The position numbers were made by a program, and so were the translations under genes. Below, in pieces: positions 1-5,412 of a stretch of 5,651 nt of DNA. The notes beneath the pieces were generated by a model. It was not told the DNA's origin. It ran no database searches and saw only the letters and a program-made list of their open reading frames with translations. The stretch spans positions 1 to 5,651 of the forward strand of contig JAJZKX010000144.1 in the NCBI GenBank assembly GCA_021850745.1, in the 5' to 3' direction. This DNA is from Thermoplasmata archaeon (lineage in GTDB: Archaea > Thermoplasmatota > Thermoplasmata > Thermoplasmatales > Thermoplasmataceae). Position 1 is the stretch's first letter; each line of letters starts with the position of its first letter.

Positions 1-549
1 TTGAAACGGTACTTGATAGTGGTACAGGCTGAAACAAGCAAGCTGATAGAAAAACTTCAGGATTCAGGCGCTTTCTATATAATGGCGAGAAATCACACAG
101 ATTGCACAGAGATTGATTTCCAGACCGGGGAAGAGGTTGATATGGTAAATCTCAGCCTGGAAAATCTTTCCTTCTTTGTTTTTACCCAGCTGATTCCAGA
201 TGAAAATAACAAACCAGCAGCAAATGAAAATAATATGCGAATAGCTATCTTTATGGCTAACTGGCTTATTGGTGAGGAACGGTACTGGGAAACCCATGAA
301 TTGCTGGAGGACATCTGGCATATTTCAGGTGGAAACATCAGGGAGTACTTTCATGGCCTTACCCTTCTGGCTGTTGCCGGTGTTCAGTGGCAAACCGGCA
401 GAGAGGATATAGCCAGGGCAACATATATCCGTGCGGTTGCCAAACTTAGAAGCTCTGGAATAAACATGGAATTTGTCGAGTCTCTACCTCAGGTATATGT
501 CTACCCGTTGAAGATCAGGATCCCAGAAGATGTCCCCCGAATGGAATAA
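1..549 (+). CDS. DUF309-domain protein with a ~80-residue N-terminal extension
   Basis: This encodes a 182-residue protein of unknown function. Residues about 82-150 fit the DUF309 helical domain: YWETHELLEDIW (95-106) matches the family's (Y/F)xEAHExLExxW motif, and REYFHGLTLLAVAGVQWQTG (114-133) matches the conserved second helix (xxFxQGLIQLAAAxxHxxxGN). DUF309 proteins have been suggested to be metal-dependent hydrolases, but I know of no firm function. Residues 1-80 (MKRYLIVVQAETSKLIEKL...) are not part of that domain; they look like a small alpha/beta segment that I do not recognise. The start is a TTG on the first base of the window, so upstream signals cannot be judged; the next in-frame ATG is codon 28, and MKRYLIVV looks like a natural N-terminus. 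No signal peptide or membrane segment is visible, so it is probably cytoplasmic. A T-tract after the gene suggests it does not belong to the asnS transcript. Confidence 0.8.
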   Translation: MKRYLIVVQAETSKLIEKLQDSGAFYIMARNHTDCTEIDFQTGEEVDMVNLSLENLSFFVFTQLIPDENNKPAANENNMRIAIFMANWLIGEERYWETHELLEDIWHISGGNIREYFHGLTLLAVAGVQWQTGREDIARATYIRAVAKLRSSGINMEFVESLPQVYVYPLKIRIPEDVPRME

Positions 550-594
550 GAATTATCCAAATTCAGGGAAATCAATCTCCTCAACCATCATGTA

Positions 595-603
595 TTTTTT
601 TCT
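595..603 (+). terminator. T-tract terminator candidate after the DUF309 gene
   Basis: A run of seven T (595-601) followed by CT lies 46 bases after the DUF309 stop. Archaeal RNA polymerase can stop at U-rich stretches without a hairpin. A small inverted repeat, AGGAT (604-608) with ATCCT (616-620), lies after the T-run rather than before it, so this is not a bacterial-type terminator. The position, between a gene end and the next promoter, supports the call. Confidence 0.45.
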
Positions 604-623
604 AGGATTATTGAGATCCTTCA

Positions 624-637
624 GAAAAGTTATTTAC
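624..637 (+). promoter_or_regulatory. BRE/TATA-like promoter of asnS
   Basis: GAAAAG (624-629) resembles a purine-rich BRE, and TTATTTAC (630-637) resembles an archaeal TATA box. The TATA centre lies about 20 bases before the ATG at 653 and about 26 before the ATG at 659. With the usual TATA-to-start distance, transcription would begin close to 659. There is no Shine-Dalgarno sequence between the box and the ATG, which fits a leaderless mRNA, common in Thermoplasmatales. Confidence 0.5.
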
Positions 638-652
638 AAAGTCTGACATAAA

Positions 653-1948
653 ATGCGGATGCAAAGTATAGCACAGATACTCAATGAAAGTCAGTTGGGA
701 AAGGAGGTGACCCTGCATGGTTGGGTCTACAGAATAAGGACCAGCGGCAAGCTTACCTTCATAATTCTCAGGGATTCGACCGGGATTGTTCAGCTGCTTT
801 CCAGTACCAAGAGCCTCAGTGAAGAACAGCACAGGGAACTTTCCAACCTGACCGTTGAAAGTAGCCTCGAAGTAACGGGAATAGTGAAGGAGGACAAGCG
901 TGCCGTTACAGGGTACGAGGTGGAAATCAAGTCCTACAGAATTTATCAGAGAAATGACAGTTTCCCCATTTCAAGGGATCTGGGAGAGGAGTTTCTTCTG
1001 GACAACAGGCATCTTTGGCTGAGAAGCCGGGAATTCACGGCTGTTCTCAAGATAAGGTCCACCATATTCAAGGCCTTCAATGATTTCTACTATGGAAATG
1101 GATATTACCAGGTCCAGCCGCCGATAATGGTTTCCACGGCAACTGAAGGTGGATCAACACTTTTCAAGGTTCCGTTCTTTGGTGAAGAGGTCAGCCTCAC
1201 ACAGAGCTCCCAGTTCTATCTGGAAACATTCATTTTCAGCCTGGAGAAGGTATTTACAGTATCTCCAAGCTTCAGGGCAGAAAAATCCAGGACCAGGCGG
1301 CATCTCACAGAATACTGGCATGCTGAGGCGGAAGTTGCCTGGATAGGCAATGAGGAAATGATGCAGGTCGAAGAGAAAATGATTGAGTATATTGTTTCAA
1401 AGGTCGTTGAGGAAAATGAAGAAGAACTCAAGCTTCTTGGCAGAGACATTGATTTCCTCAGGAATATAAAGGCACCATTCCAGAGAATCAGGTATGCTGA
1501 TCTCATGAAAATGGCGCAGGGGTGGGGCCTTAACCTGAAGTATGGCGATGATCTGGGCGCAGATGAGGAAAGAGACATAATGGTTCATTTCGACAAGCCG
1601 ATTTTTGTAACTCATTTCCCGCGTTCACTGAAGACATTCTATCACATGCCTGATCCTGATAATCCTGAAGAGATACTTTGCCACGATCTTCTGGCACCAG
1701 AGGGATATGGGGAGATTCTTGGGGGAGGAGAAAGGATCTGGGACCTGAAACAGCTTGAGCAGAGGATGGCTGAAAGCAACCTGGACACCAGGGACTATTA
1801 CTGGTATCTGGATCTGAGAAGATACGGCAGTGTCCCGCACTCAGGCTTTGGCCTTGGTTTGGACAGGCTGGCGTGGTGGATACTGAAGCAGGAAACCATA
1901 AGGGACGCCATACCGTACCCAAGGACAATCAGGAGAACAAGGCCTTGA
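653..1948 (+). CDS. asnS: Asparaginyl-tRNA synthetase, archaeal type
   Basis: This class IIb synthetase charges tRNA-Asn with asparagine, using ATP, in the cytoplasm. It is 431 residues, the normal length. The N-terminal OB-fold anticodon-binding domain spans about residues 15-100 ([23 protein letters not shown]). The catalytic core follows: motif 1 near 137-162 (ending [10 protein letters not shown]), a flipping-loop region ATEGGSTLF (163-171), [10 protein letters not shown] (182-191), motif 2 beginning [19 protein letters not shown] (207-225), and motif 3 [12 protein letters not shown] (398-409) with its arginine. [13 protein letters not shown] and DLGADEER (300-307) match archaeal AsnRS rather than AspRS; archaeal AspRS normally has a different motif 2 loop. 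Direct charging implies that tRNA-Asn need not be made by amidation. Two starts are possible: ATG at 653 ([10 protein letters not shown]) or ATG at 659 (MQSIAQIL); TATA spacing favours 659 on a leaderless transcript. hemE follows after 16 bases. Confidence 0.95.
   Translation: MRMQSIAQILNESQLGKEVTLHGWVYRIRTSGKLTFIILRDSTGIVQLLSSTKSLSEEQHRELSNLTVESSLEVTGIVKEDKRAVTGYEVEIKSYRIYQRNDSFPISRDLGEEFLLDNRHLWLRSREFTAVLKIRSTIFKAFNDFYYGNGYYQVQPPIMVSTATEGGSTLFKVPFFGEEVSLTQSSQFYLETFIFSLEKVFTVSPSFRAEKSRTRRHLTEYWHAEAEVAWIGNEEMMQVEEKMIEYIVSKVVEENEEELKLLGRDIDFLRNIKAPFQRIRYADLMKMAQGWGLNLKYGDDLGADEERDIMVHFDKPIFVTHFPRSLKTFYHMPDPDNPEEILCHDLLAPEGYGEILGGGERIWDLKQLEQRMAESNLDTRDYYWYLDLRRYGSVPHSGFGLGLDRLAWWILKQETIRDAIPYPRTIRRTRP
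702..710 (+). other. Consensus Shine-Dalgarno sequence inside asnS
   Basis: AGGAGGTGA inside the asnS coding sequence (codons for GKEVT) is fully complementary to the conserved anti-Shine-Dalgarno end of archaeal 16S rRNA. An out-of-frame ATG at 717 follows after six bases and opens a six-codon reading frame (MVGSTE, stop at 735-737). The motif may be a by-product of the amino-acid sequence; no in-frame ATG, GTG or TTG lies at a suitable distance for a shorter AsnRS. Confidence 0.4.
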
Positions 1949-1964
1949 TCAAGCCATGGGGTAA

Positions 1965-2993
1965 TTGCAATTGAACAGTTTCCTTTCTGCGCTTAAGGGA
2001 GATTCCCATGAAACAATACCGGTCTGGTATATGAGGCAGGCCGGCAGGTATCTTCCGGGTTACACAGAGATCAGGAGAGGGATGCCCATGAAGGAGATGT
2101 GCAGGGACACCGATACAACTATCCGGATCACCCTGGAGCCAGTGGACAGGATCGGAGTTGATGCGGCCATAATATTTTCTGACATAATTCTCCCGGCAGA
2201 ATCAATGGGATTTGCCATTGATTTTGTTGAAGGCGTCGGGCCATCAGTAAAGAACTCATATGTTTCGGACCCCTCAATGAGATCGATTAATGAATTCAGC
2301 CCAGCTGAATACGGTTATTCAACTTATGAATCAATAAGGCGCATTAAGGCATCCAGGCCATCAGTGCCGGTAATAGGCTTTTCAGGCGGTCCACTCACAA
2401 TAGCATCGTACCTGGCAGGAGGAAAGCCCGACAGGGATCTGTATCTGACAAAGAAGCTGATTTTCTCAGGTGATCCTGGTTTTCTAAGGCTCATGCAGAT
2501 GGTCACAGATATGGTCATCGAAAATGCGCTTTCCCAATGGAAATCAGGAGCCGATGCAATACAGATATTTGACAGCTGGGCTGGATATCTTTCGCCAAGG
2601 CAGCTTTCAATTTATTCAGAAAGGTATCTGGAACAGATAACTTCTGCCATTGGAAACAAGATACCGGTGATTTACTTCAGCACACAGACAGGTTCAATGT
2701 ATCAAATCCTTTCCACAGCGGGATTCAACTTTCTGAGCCTTGACTGGAGAGTTGAACTTTCGGAAGTGGGCAGATCCATCAGCAGTGAAGTCGGACTTCA
2801 GGGAAACCTGGATCCTTCCATGGTGGAGAGCGCACCTGACCTGGCAATGCGCGAAGGTCTCTCAATAGCCATGTCCATGGCGGATCGTGATAATTACATA
2901 TTCAACCTTGGCCATGGAGTACTTCCCGGCACAAGGCCTGAAACACTGCTGGAACTGACAAGGAAGATCCATTCGGTGGAGCGAAGATTCTGA
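1965..2993 (+). CDS. hemE: Uroporphyrinogen III decarboxylase
   Basis: This enzyme removes four carboxyl groups from uroporphyrinogen III to give coproporphyrinogen III, without a cofactor, in the cytoplasm. It is 342 residues, the usual length. Landmarks are PVWYMRQAGRYLPGY (19-33) with the substrate-binding arginines R24 and R28, FSDIILP with D73, FSGGPLTIASYLAGG (139-153) with Y149, IQIFDSWAG with S204, and NLGHGVLPGTRPE with H317. These correspond to R37, R41, D86, Y164, S219 and H339 of the human enzyme, so the protein should be active. Two TTG starts are possible, 1965 (MQLNSF) and 1971 (MNSFLSALKGD). A weak ribosome-binding site GGGGT (1958-1962) is better spaced for 1971. The 16-base gap suggests cotranscription with asnS. 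It shares the haem pathway with the ferrochelatase at 3600-4502. Most archaea lack hemE because they make haem from sirohaem. Confidence 0.95.
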   Translation: MQLNSFLSALKGDSHETIPVWYMRQAGRYLPGYTEIRRGMPMKEMCRDTDTTIRITLEPVDRIGVDAAIIFSDIILPAESMGFAIDFVEGVGPSVKNSYVSDPSMRSINEFSPAEYGYSTYESIRRIKASRPSVPVIGFSGGPLTIASYLAGGKPDRDLYLTKKLIFSGDPGFLRLMQMVTDMVIENALSQWKSGADAIQIFDSWAGYLSPRQLSIYSERYLEQITSAIGNKIPVIYFSTQTGSMYQILSTAGFNFLSLDWRVELSEVGRSISSEVGLQGNLDPSMVESAPDLAMREGLSIAMSMADRDNYIFNLGHGVLPGTRPETLLELTRKIHSVERRF

Positions 2994-3005
2994 TCTGTTT
3001 CCTGC

Positions 3006-3023
3006 GATTCACCTGATTCAACT
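3006..3023 (+). repeat. Adjacent 9-bp direct repeat after hemE
   Basis: GATTCACCT (3006-3014) is followed at once by GATTCAACT (3015-3023), with one mismatch. It lies between the hemE stop and the AT-rich promoter region of the next gene. It could be a protein-binding site or chance; nothing else supports a role. Confidence 0.25.
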
Positions 3024-3036
3024 TTAGTGGAATATG

Positions 3037-3068
3037 GGCTTAAAAATCAGTAAACCATAAAATAATAA
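3037..3068 (+). promoter_or_regulatory. AT-rich promoter region of the 129-residue hypothetical gene
   Basis: Two TATA-like boxes are visible. CTTAAAAAT (3039-3047) lies about 27 bases before the TTG at 3070. CATAAAAT (3056-3063) lies about 25 bases before the ATG at 3085. Either fits a near-leaderless transcript. No Shine-Dalgarno sequence precedes either start. The stretch is clearly more AT-rich than the flanking genes, which supports a promoter here, so the hypothetical gene probably has its own transcript start. Confidence 0.4.
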
Positions 3069-3084
3069 ATTGATATACGCACAA

Positions 3085-3474
3085 ATGGGATTTTTTAAGA
3101 AGAATTTCAGCATAACAAGCAGCAAGAGCCTCAGCGATGTTGCCACCGGTTTTCAGCAGTTCCTGCAGAGCCAGGGATGGAAAGTGCAGAGCAATGTCCA
3201 GGGTGACCAGGGAATTGTGCAGGCGCAAAAGCCAGGCATTCTAAGGGATATTGTTGCAGCCGACAGGGCACTTACATTCAAGTTTGATGCCACTGCACCC
3301 GGCCAGATTCACGTGGAAGTGGGCGTTGGAAAATTACTGAAGAACCTTGCCATTACCGCAATCGAAACACTCCTTCTTTCAGAGCTGTTTCTGGTGGTGG
3401 ACATACCAGAGATTCTCTTCACAGAGCATGTTGAGAACGAGCTCATAGGGCAGCTGCGGGCAATTGCCCAGTGA
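3085..3474 (+). CDS. Small conserved-looking hypothetical protein between hemE and ferrochelatase genes
   Basis: I do not recognise this 129-residue protein with confidence. It begins MGFFKKNFSITSSKSLSDVA, then has a segment that looks like a short helix and strands (FQQFLQSQGWKV, GIVQAQK), then RDIVAADRALTFKF and a strand HVEVGVGKLLKN. Residues 87-112 (NLAITAIETLLLSELFLVV and on) are hydrophobic but contain two glutamates and an aspartate, so they could be a buried or amphipathic helix rather than a clear membrane span. No signal peptide, metal motif or catalytic motif is evident. The layout loosely recalls small uncharacterised proteins of bacteria and archaea that start MGFF. ATG 3085 was chosen; TTG 3070 would add MIYAQ. 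Base composition and codon use resemble the neighbours. The stop codon lies within a palindrome at 3472-3493. Confidence 0.75.
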   Translation: MGFFKKNFSITSSKSLSDVATGFQQFLQSQGWKVQSNVQGDQGIVQAQKPGILRDIVAADRALTFKFDATAPGQIHVEVGVGKLLKNLAITAIETLLLSELFLVVDIPEILFTEHVENELIGQLRAIAQ

Positions 3475-3501
3475 AAATTCCGAGGAATTTTCATTTTCTT
3501 T
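3472..3501 (+). terminator. Near-perfect palindrome with T-rich tail, terminator or operator
   Basis: TGAAAATTCC (3472-3481) and GGAATTTTCA (3484-3493) are exact reverse complements separated by GA. As RNA this gives a 9-bp stem with a CGAG tetraloop, followed by ATTTTCTTT (3493-3501), which fits a terminator for the hypothetical gene. The first TGA of the repeat is that gene's stop codon. As DNA it is also a symmetrical 22-bp site of the kind bound by dimeric repressors, about 107 bases before the ferrochelatase ATG. It matches no Fur or DtxR consensus that I know. The terminator reading is slightly favoured by the T-rich tail, but the two roles are not exclusive. Confidence 0.55.
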
Positions 3502-3599
3502 GGATGACGCAGGAGCACAACGGCCATGGAAATAACACTTCGACATGCTCAGTGTAAGCGTCGCTTCAGCCAGCAGCAGGTGCACTCTGGCATGCCGCC
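3502..3599 (+). other. Leader region before the ferrochelatase gene, no convincing gene
   Basis: This stretch lies between the palindrome and the ferrochelatase ATG. The only TATA-like element is a weak GAAATAACA (3529-3537), about 65 bases before the ATG at 3600, so the mRNA would not be leaderless if it starts here. Several inverted repeats occur: GACGC (3506-3510) with GCGTC (3558-3562), inside it ACACT (3535-3539) with AGTGT (3551-3555), and GGCATG (3589-3594) with CATGCC (3599-3604), the last covering the ATG. A 17-codon frame runs from ATG 3504 to TAA 3555. No known riboswitch is recognised. Confidence 0.35.
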
Positions 3600-3604
3600 A
3601 TGCC
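3589..3604 (+). promoter_or_regulatory. Small hairpin over the ferrochelatase ATG
   Basis: GGCATG (3589-3594) and CATGCC (3599-3604) can form a 6-bp stem with a CCGC loop. The ATG at 3600 lies in the right arm. If translation starts at ATG 3600 the hairpin would hinder it. If it starts at TTG 3621, the hairpin sits just ahead of the ribosome-binding site GGGGGAA (3608-3614). Function is not shown. Confidence 0.3.
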
Positions 3605-4502
3605 CTCGGGGGAAACTGAATTGATTCACGTAATTCTCATGGCTTACGGAAGCCCAACAAGAATGGAGGATGTTCCTGCATACCTGCAGGGCATATATGA
3701 TGGAAAACCTGTGCCGGAGTATGCCACAAGAGAAAACACAGAAAAATATGCCATGGTTGGTGGAATATCGCCATCAAATGCCATAGTTGACAGCCTTGTC
3801 AAGAAAATCAGTGCAAAACTCTCACAGGGTGGAGAGATTGACGTGATCCTTGGGAACAAGCACTGGAGCCCATGGCTGTACCAGTCCATATCGTCGCTGT
3901 CCATCAGCAACACGGATAAAATTGTAGCTTTCCCGCTATTCCCGTTTCCGTCAGGCGGCGTGAAGGGATCGTATCTGGATCCTCTGGAAAAGGCTCTGTC
4001 CAGAAGGAACCTGAACCCTGAGATCAGATTCATCAACGGCATTCCCTCGGACGTACTGGCAGGTATATGGGCACCTCTGGTCAGGAAGAATTACCGGAAG
4101 GGCGATGCAGTTCTTTTTGACGCGCACAGCCTTCCGTTATTCAGGGAGCAGGAGGACGATTACAATGCTGCGTTCATGTCAGCTGCACGCAGCACTGCAG
4201 AGGAAGCGGGCCTTCAGGAGTACTTCGCTGGCTACCAGAGCAGGGGGAAATACGGAAACAGATGGCTGGAGCCGTCAATTTACGATGTGCTGGAAAATAT
4301 CAGGGCAAGGGGCTACAGATCATTGCTGGCAGTTCCCATAGGCTTCCTGTATGAGCACCTTGAGATCCTGTACGATCTGGATCTGGAGTTCGGGGGAAAG
4401 GTTAAGGAAATGGGAATGGATTACCACAGAACAGGCCTTCCTGATGACGGAGACCGTCTGGTCGACAGCATCTGCAGGCTTGTAATGAATGAGGTGTCCT
4501 GA
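3600..4502 (+). CDS. hemH: Ferrochelatase, probably coproporphyrin III type (CpfC-like)
   Basis: This enzyme inserts ferrous iron into a porphyrin. It is 300 residues, close to the roughly 310 of the Bacillus enzyme, and co-linear with it throughout: LMAYGSP (13-19), YAMVGGISP (50-58), FDAHSLPL (173-180), GYQSRGKYGNRWLEPSI (211-227) and VPIGFLYEHLEILYD (245-259). H176 and E255 correspond to catalytic H183 and E264 of Bacillus subtilis. Y16 corresponds to the Bacillus Y13 in MAYG(T/S)P, typical of coproporphyrin ferrochelatases; protoporphyrin enzymes usually have Asn-Leu or Asn-Met there. It lacks the C-terminal iron-sulphur extension of animal enzymes. The product is therefore probably coprohaem III, inferred from this residue. 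ATG 3600 has no ribosome-binding site and lies in a small hairpin. TTG 3621 (codons LIHVILMAYGSP) follows GGGGGAA (3608-3614) at six bases and may be the true start. The downstream gene is translationally coupled. Confidence 0.93.
   Translation: MPSGETELIHVILMAYGSPTRMEDVPAYLQGIYDGKPVPEYATRENTEKYAMVGGISPSNAIVDSLVKKISAKLSQGGEIDVILGNKHWSPWLYQSISSLSISNTDKIVAFPLFPFPSGGVKGSYLDPLEKALSRRNLNPEIRFINGIPSDVLAGIWAPLVRKNYRKGDAVLFDAHSLPLFREQEDDYNAAFMSAARSTAEEAGLQEYFAGYQSRGKYGNRWLEPSIYDVLENIRARGYRSLLAVPIGFLYEHLEILYDLDLEFGGKVKEMGMDYHRTGLPDDGDRLVDSICRLVMNEVS
4491..4496 (+). promoter_or_regulatory. Ribosome-binding site GAGGTG deciding the SelB-like start
   Basis: GAGGTG, inside the last codons of the ferrochelatase gene, matches the archaeal Shine-Dalgarno core and lies seven bases before ATG 4504. 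It argues for that start over the in-frame ATG at 4489, which would place the motif inside the coding sequence. With the ferrochelatase stop at 4500-4502, it points to coupled translation of the two genes. Confidence 0.7.
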
Positions 4503-4503
4503 A

Positions 4504-5412
4504 ATGATAAAGAATCTCACAGTATTCACGTATGATGCCGCCGATTTCCTGAAGGTTGTTGCAAAGAAGGGTACGGAGAGCGATATCACCCTATATCACA
4601 GGAAAGATGGGGAGAATGTGTACACTTTCCTGTCCCCATCACGTTTCCCGGAGAAGGTCTCCCCTCTCACCGACGCCATGTACCCTGCCGACATAGCAAT
4701 CGTGAATGCAGATCAGATAAACAGGGATTTTGGGGAAGTTGTGGTGGCCATGGACCTCATGGGCATAAGCAGGGGTTACTTTCTGGTCAGCAGCCCGGAA
4801 AAGATTGATGTCATAAAGAAAATGACAGCAAACACCGCCATGAGGAATTTCGGCTTCTTCTCAGGCAATCCCATGGAACTTCTGCCTGAACTGGACAAGG
4901 AAAAGCACGTGCCAAGGTTCCAGAACACAATGGTTCTCATAGATCACTTCTTCAAGGTGAAGAGTGTTGGCACAGTTGCACTTGGCTTTGTCCTTGGGGG
5001 GCAGGTTGAGAAACACCAGAAACTTATCTGCTCCTACGCAGACAAGGAGGTCCAGGTGAGATCCATCCAGGTGCAGGACGAGGATCAGGAATCCGCCCAG
5101 AGCGGTGTCCGCGTGGGCCTTGCGCTAAAGAACATGGATGCCGAGGAGCTGGAGAGGGGGATGTTCCTGTCTGATTCGCCTTTCCAGTACCTCAGTTCAT
5201 TCAATGGGAAGCTGGAGATAAGCCCATTCTCAAAGCTAAATGCGGATGAGGTGCAGGAAATATTCGTGTCCGATGAGATGAGGTACCAGCGCGGAATGGT
5301 GGACAAATCCAGCATACAGCTTGAGAAACCCATACTCAAAATAAAGAACACCCTGGTTGTGTCAACTCCCAACAGGTCTCCCAGGATATTCGGCAGAATC
5401 AGGACTGACTGA
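4504..5412 (+). CDS. Archaeal SelB-like protein (aSelBL) with degenerate GTPase domain
   Basis: This is a 302-residue relative of elongation factors EF-Tu and SelB. Residues 1-130 align with the G domain in layout, but the nucleotide-binding motifs are missing. Where the P-loop GHVDHGKT should be, there is VFTYDAADFLKVVAKKGTES; the switch-II DxPGH is replaced by SPSRFPEK, and there is no NKxD. GTP hydrolysis is therefore unlikely. Residues about 142-222 are the beta-barrel domain II (DHFFKVKSVGTVALGFVLGG, VRSIQVQDEDQESAQSGVRVGLALK, ELERGMFL). Residues 223-302 form domain III, ending NRSPRIFGRI. KKGTESDITLY (21-31) and this domain order match the SelB-like family known from scattered archaea, which is distinct from true SelB and has no established function. 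Methanogens and Thermoplasmatales carry it. The start ATG 4504 has a good Shine-Dalgarno sequence and lies one base after the ferrochelatase stop, so the two are probably cotranslated. Its 3' end overlaps purD. Confidence 0.88.
   Translation: MIKNLTVFTYDAADFLKVVAKKGTESDITLYHRKDGENVYTFLSPSRFPEKVSPLTDAMYPADIAIVNADQINRDFGEVVVAMDLMGISRGYFLVSSPEKIDVIKKMTANTAMRNFGFFSGNPMELLPELDKEKHVPRFQNTMVLIDHFFKVKSVGTVALGFVLGGQVEKHQKLICSYADKEVQVRSIQVQDEDQESAQSGVRVGLALKNMDAEELERGMFLSDSPFQYLSSFNGKLEISPFSKLNADEVQEIFVSDEMRYQRGMVDKSSIQLEKPILKIKNTLVVSTPNRSPRIFGRIRTD

Noticed and set aside
604..620. Inverted repeat AGGAT/ATCCT as a hairpin terminator
   Set aside because: The arms are only five bases and the T-run precedes rather than follows it, so it does not form a standard terminator; the T-run alone was kept.
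1216..1578. Open frame of 120 codons on the minus strand inside asnS
   Set aside because: It lies wholly opposite a well-supported asnS region containing motif 2, is low-complexity in serine and leucine, and has no recognisable domain.
1530..1928. Open frame of 132 codons on the minus strand inside asnS
   Set aside because: It is antisense to the conserved motif 3 region of asnS, with composition rich in Pro, Ser and Cys typical of shadow frames.
653..1948. Aspartyl-tRNA synthetase as an alternative identity
   Set aside because: The motif 2 region [13 protein letters not shown] and the [10 protein letters not shown] and DLGADEER segments follow archaeal AsnRS rather than AspRS.
3644..4042. 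Open frame of 132 codons on the minus strand inside the ferrochelatase gene
   Set aside because: It is antisense to a gene that aligns end to end with known ferrochelatases, and shows no domain of its own.
4105..4341. Plus-strand open frame of 78 codons inside the ferrochelatase gene
   Set aside because: It is an out-of-frame shadow of the region encoding the catalytic histidine, with no ribosome-binding site or recognisable motif.
4489..4503. Upstream start ATG 4489 for the SelB-like gene
   Set aside because: It would put the GAGGTG ribosome-binding site inside the coding sequence and add five residues (MRCPE) without family support; ATG 4504 is ideally spaced.
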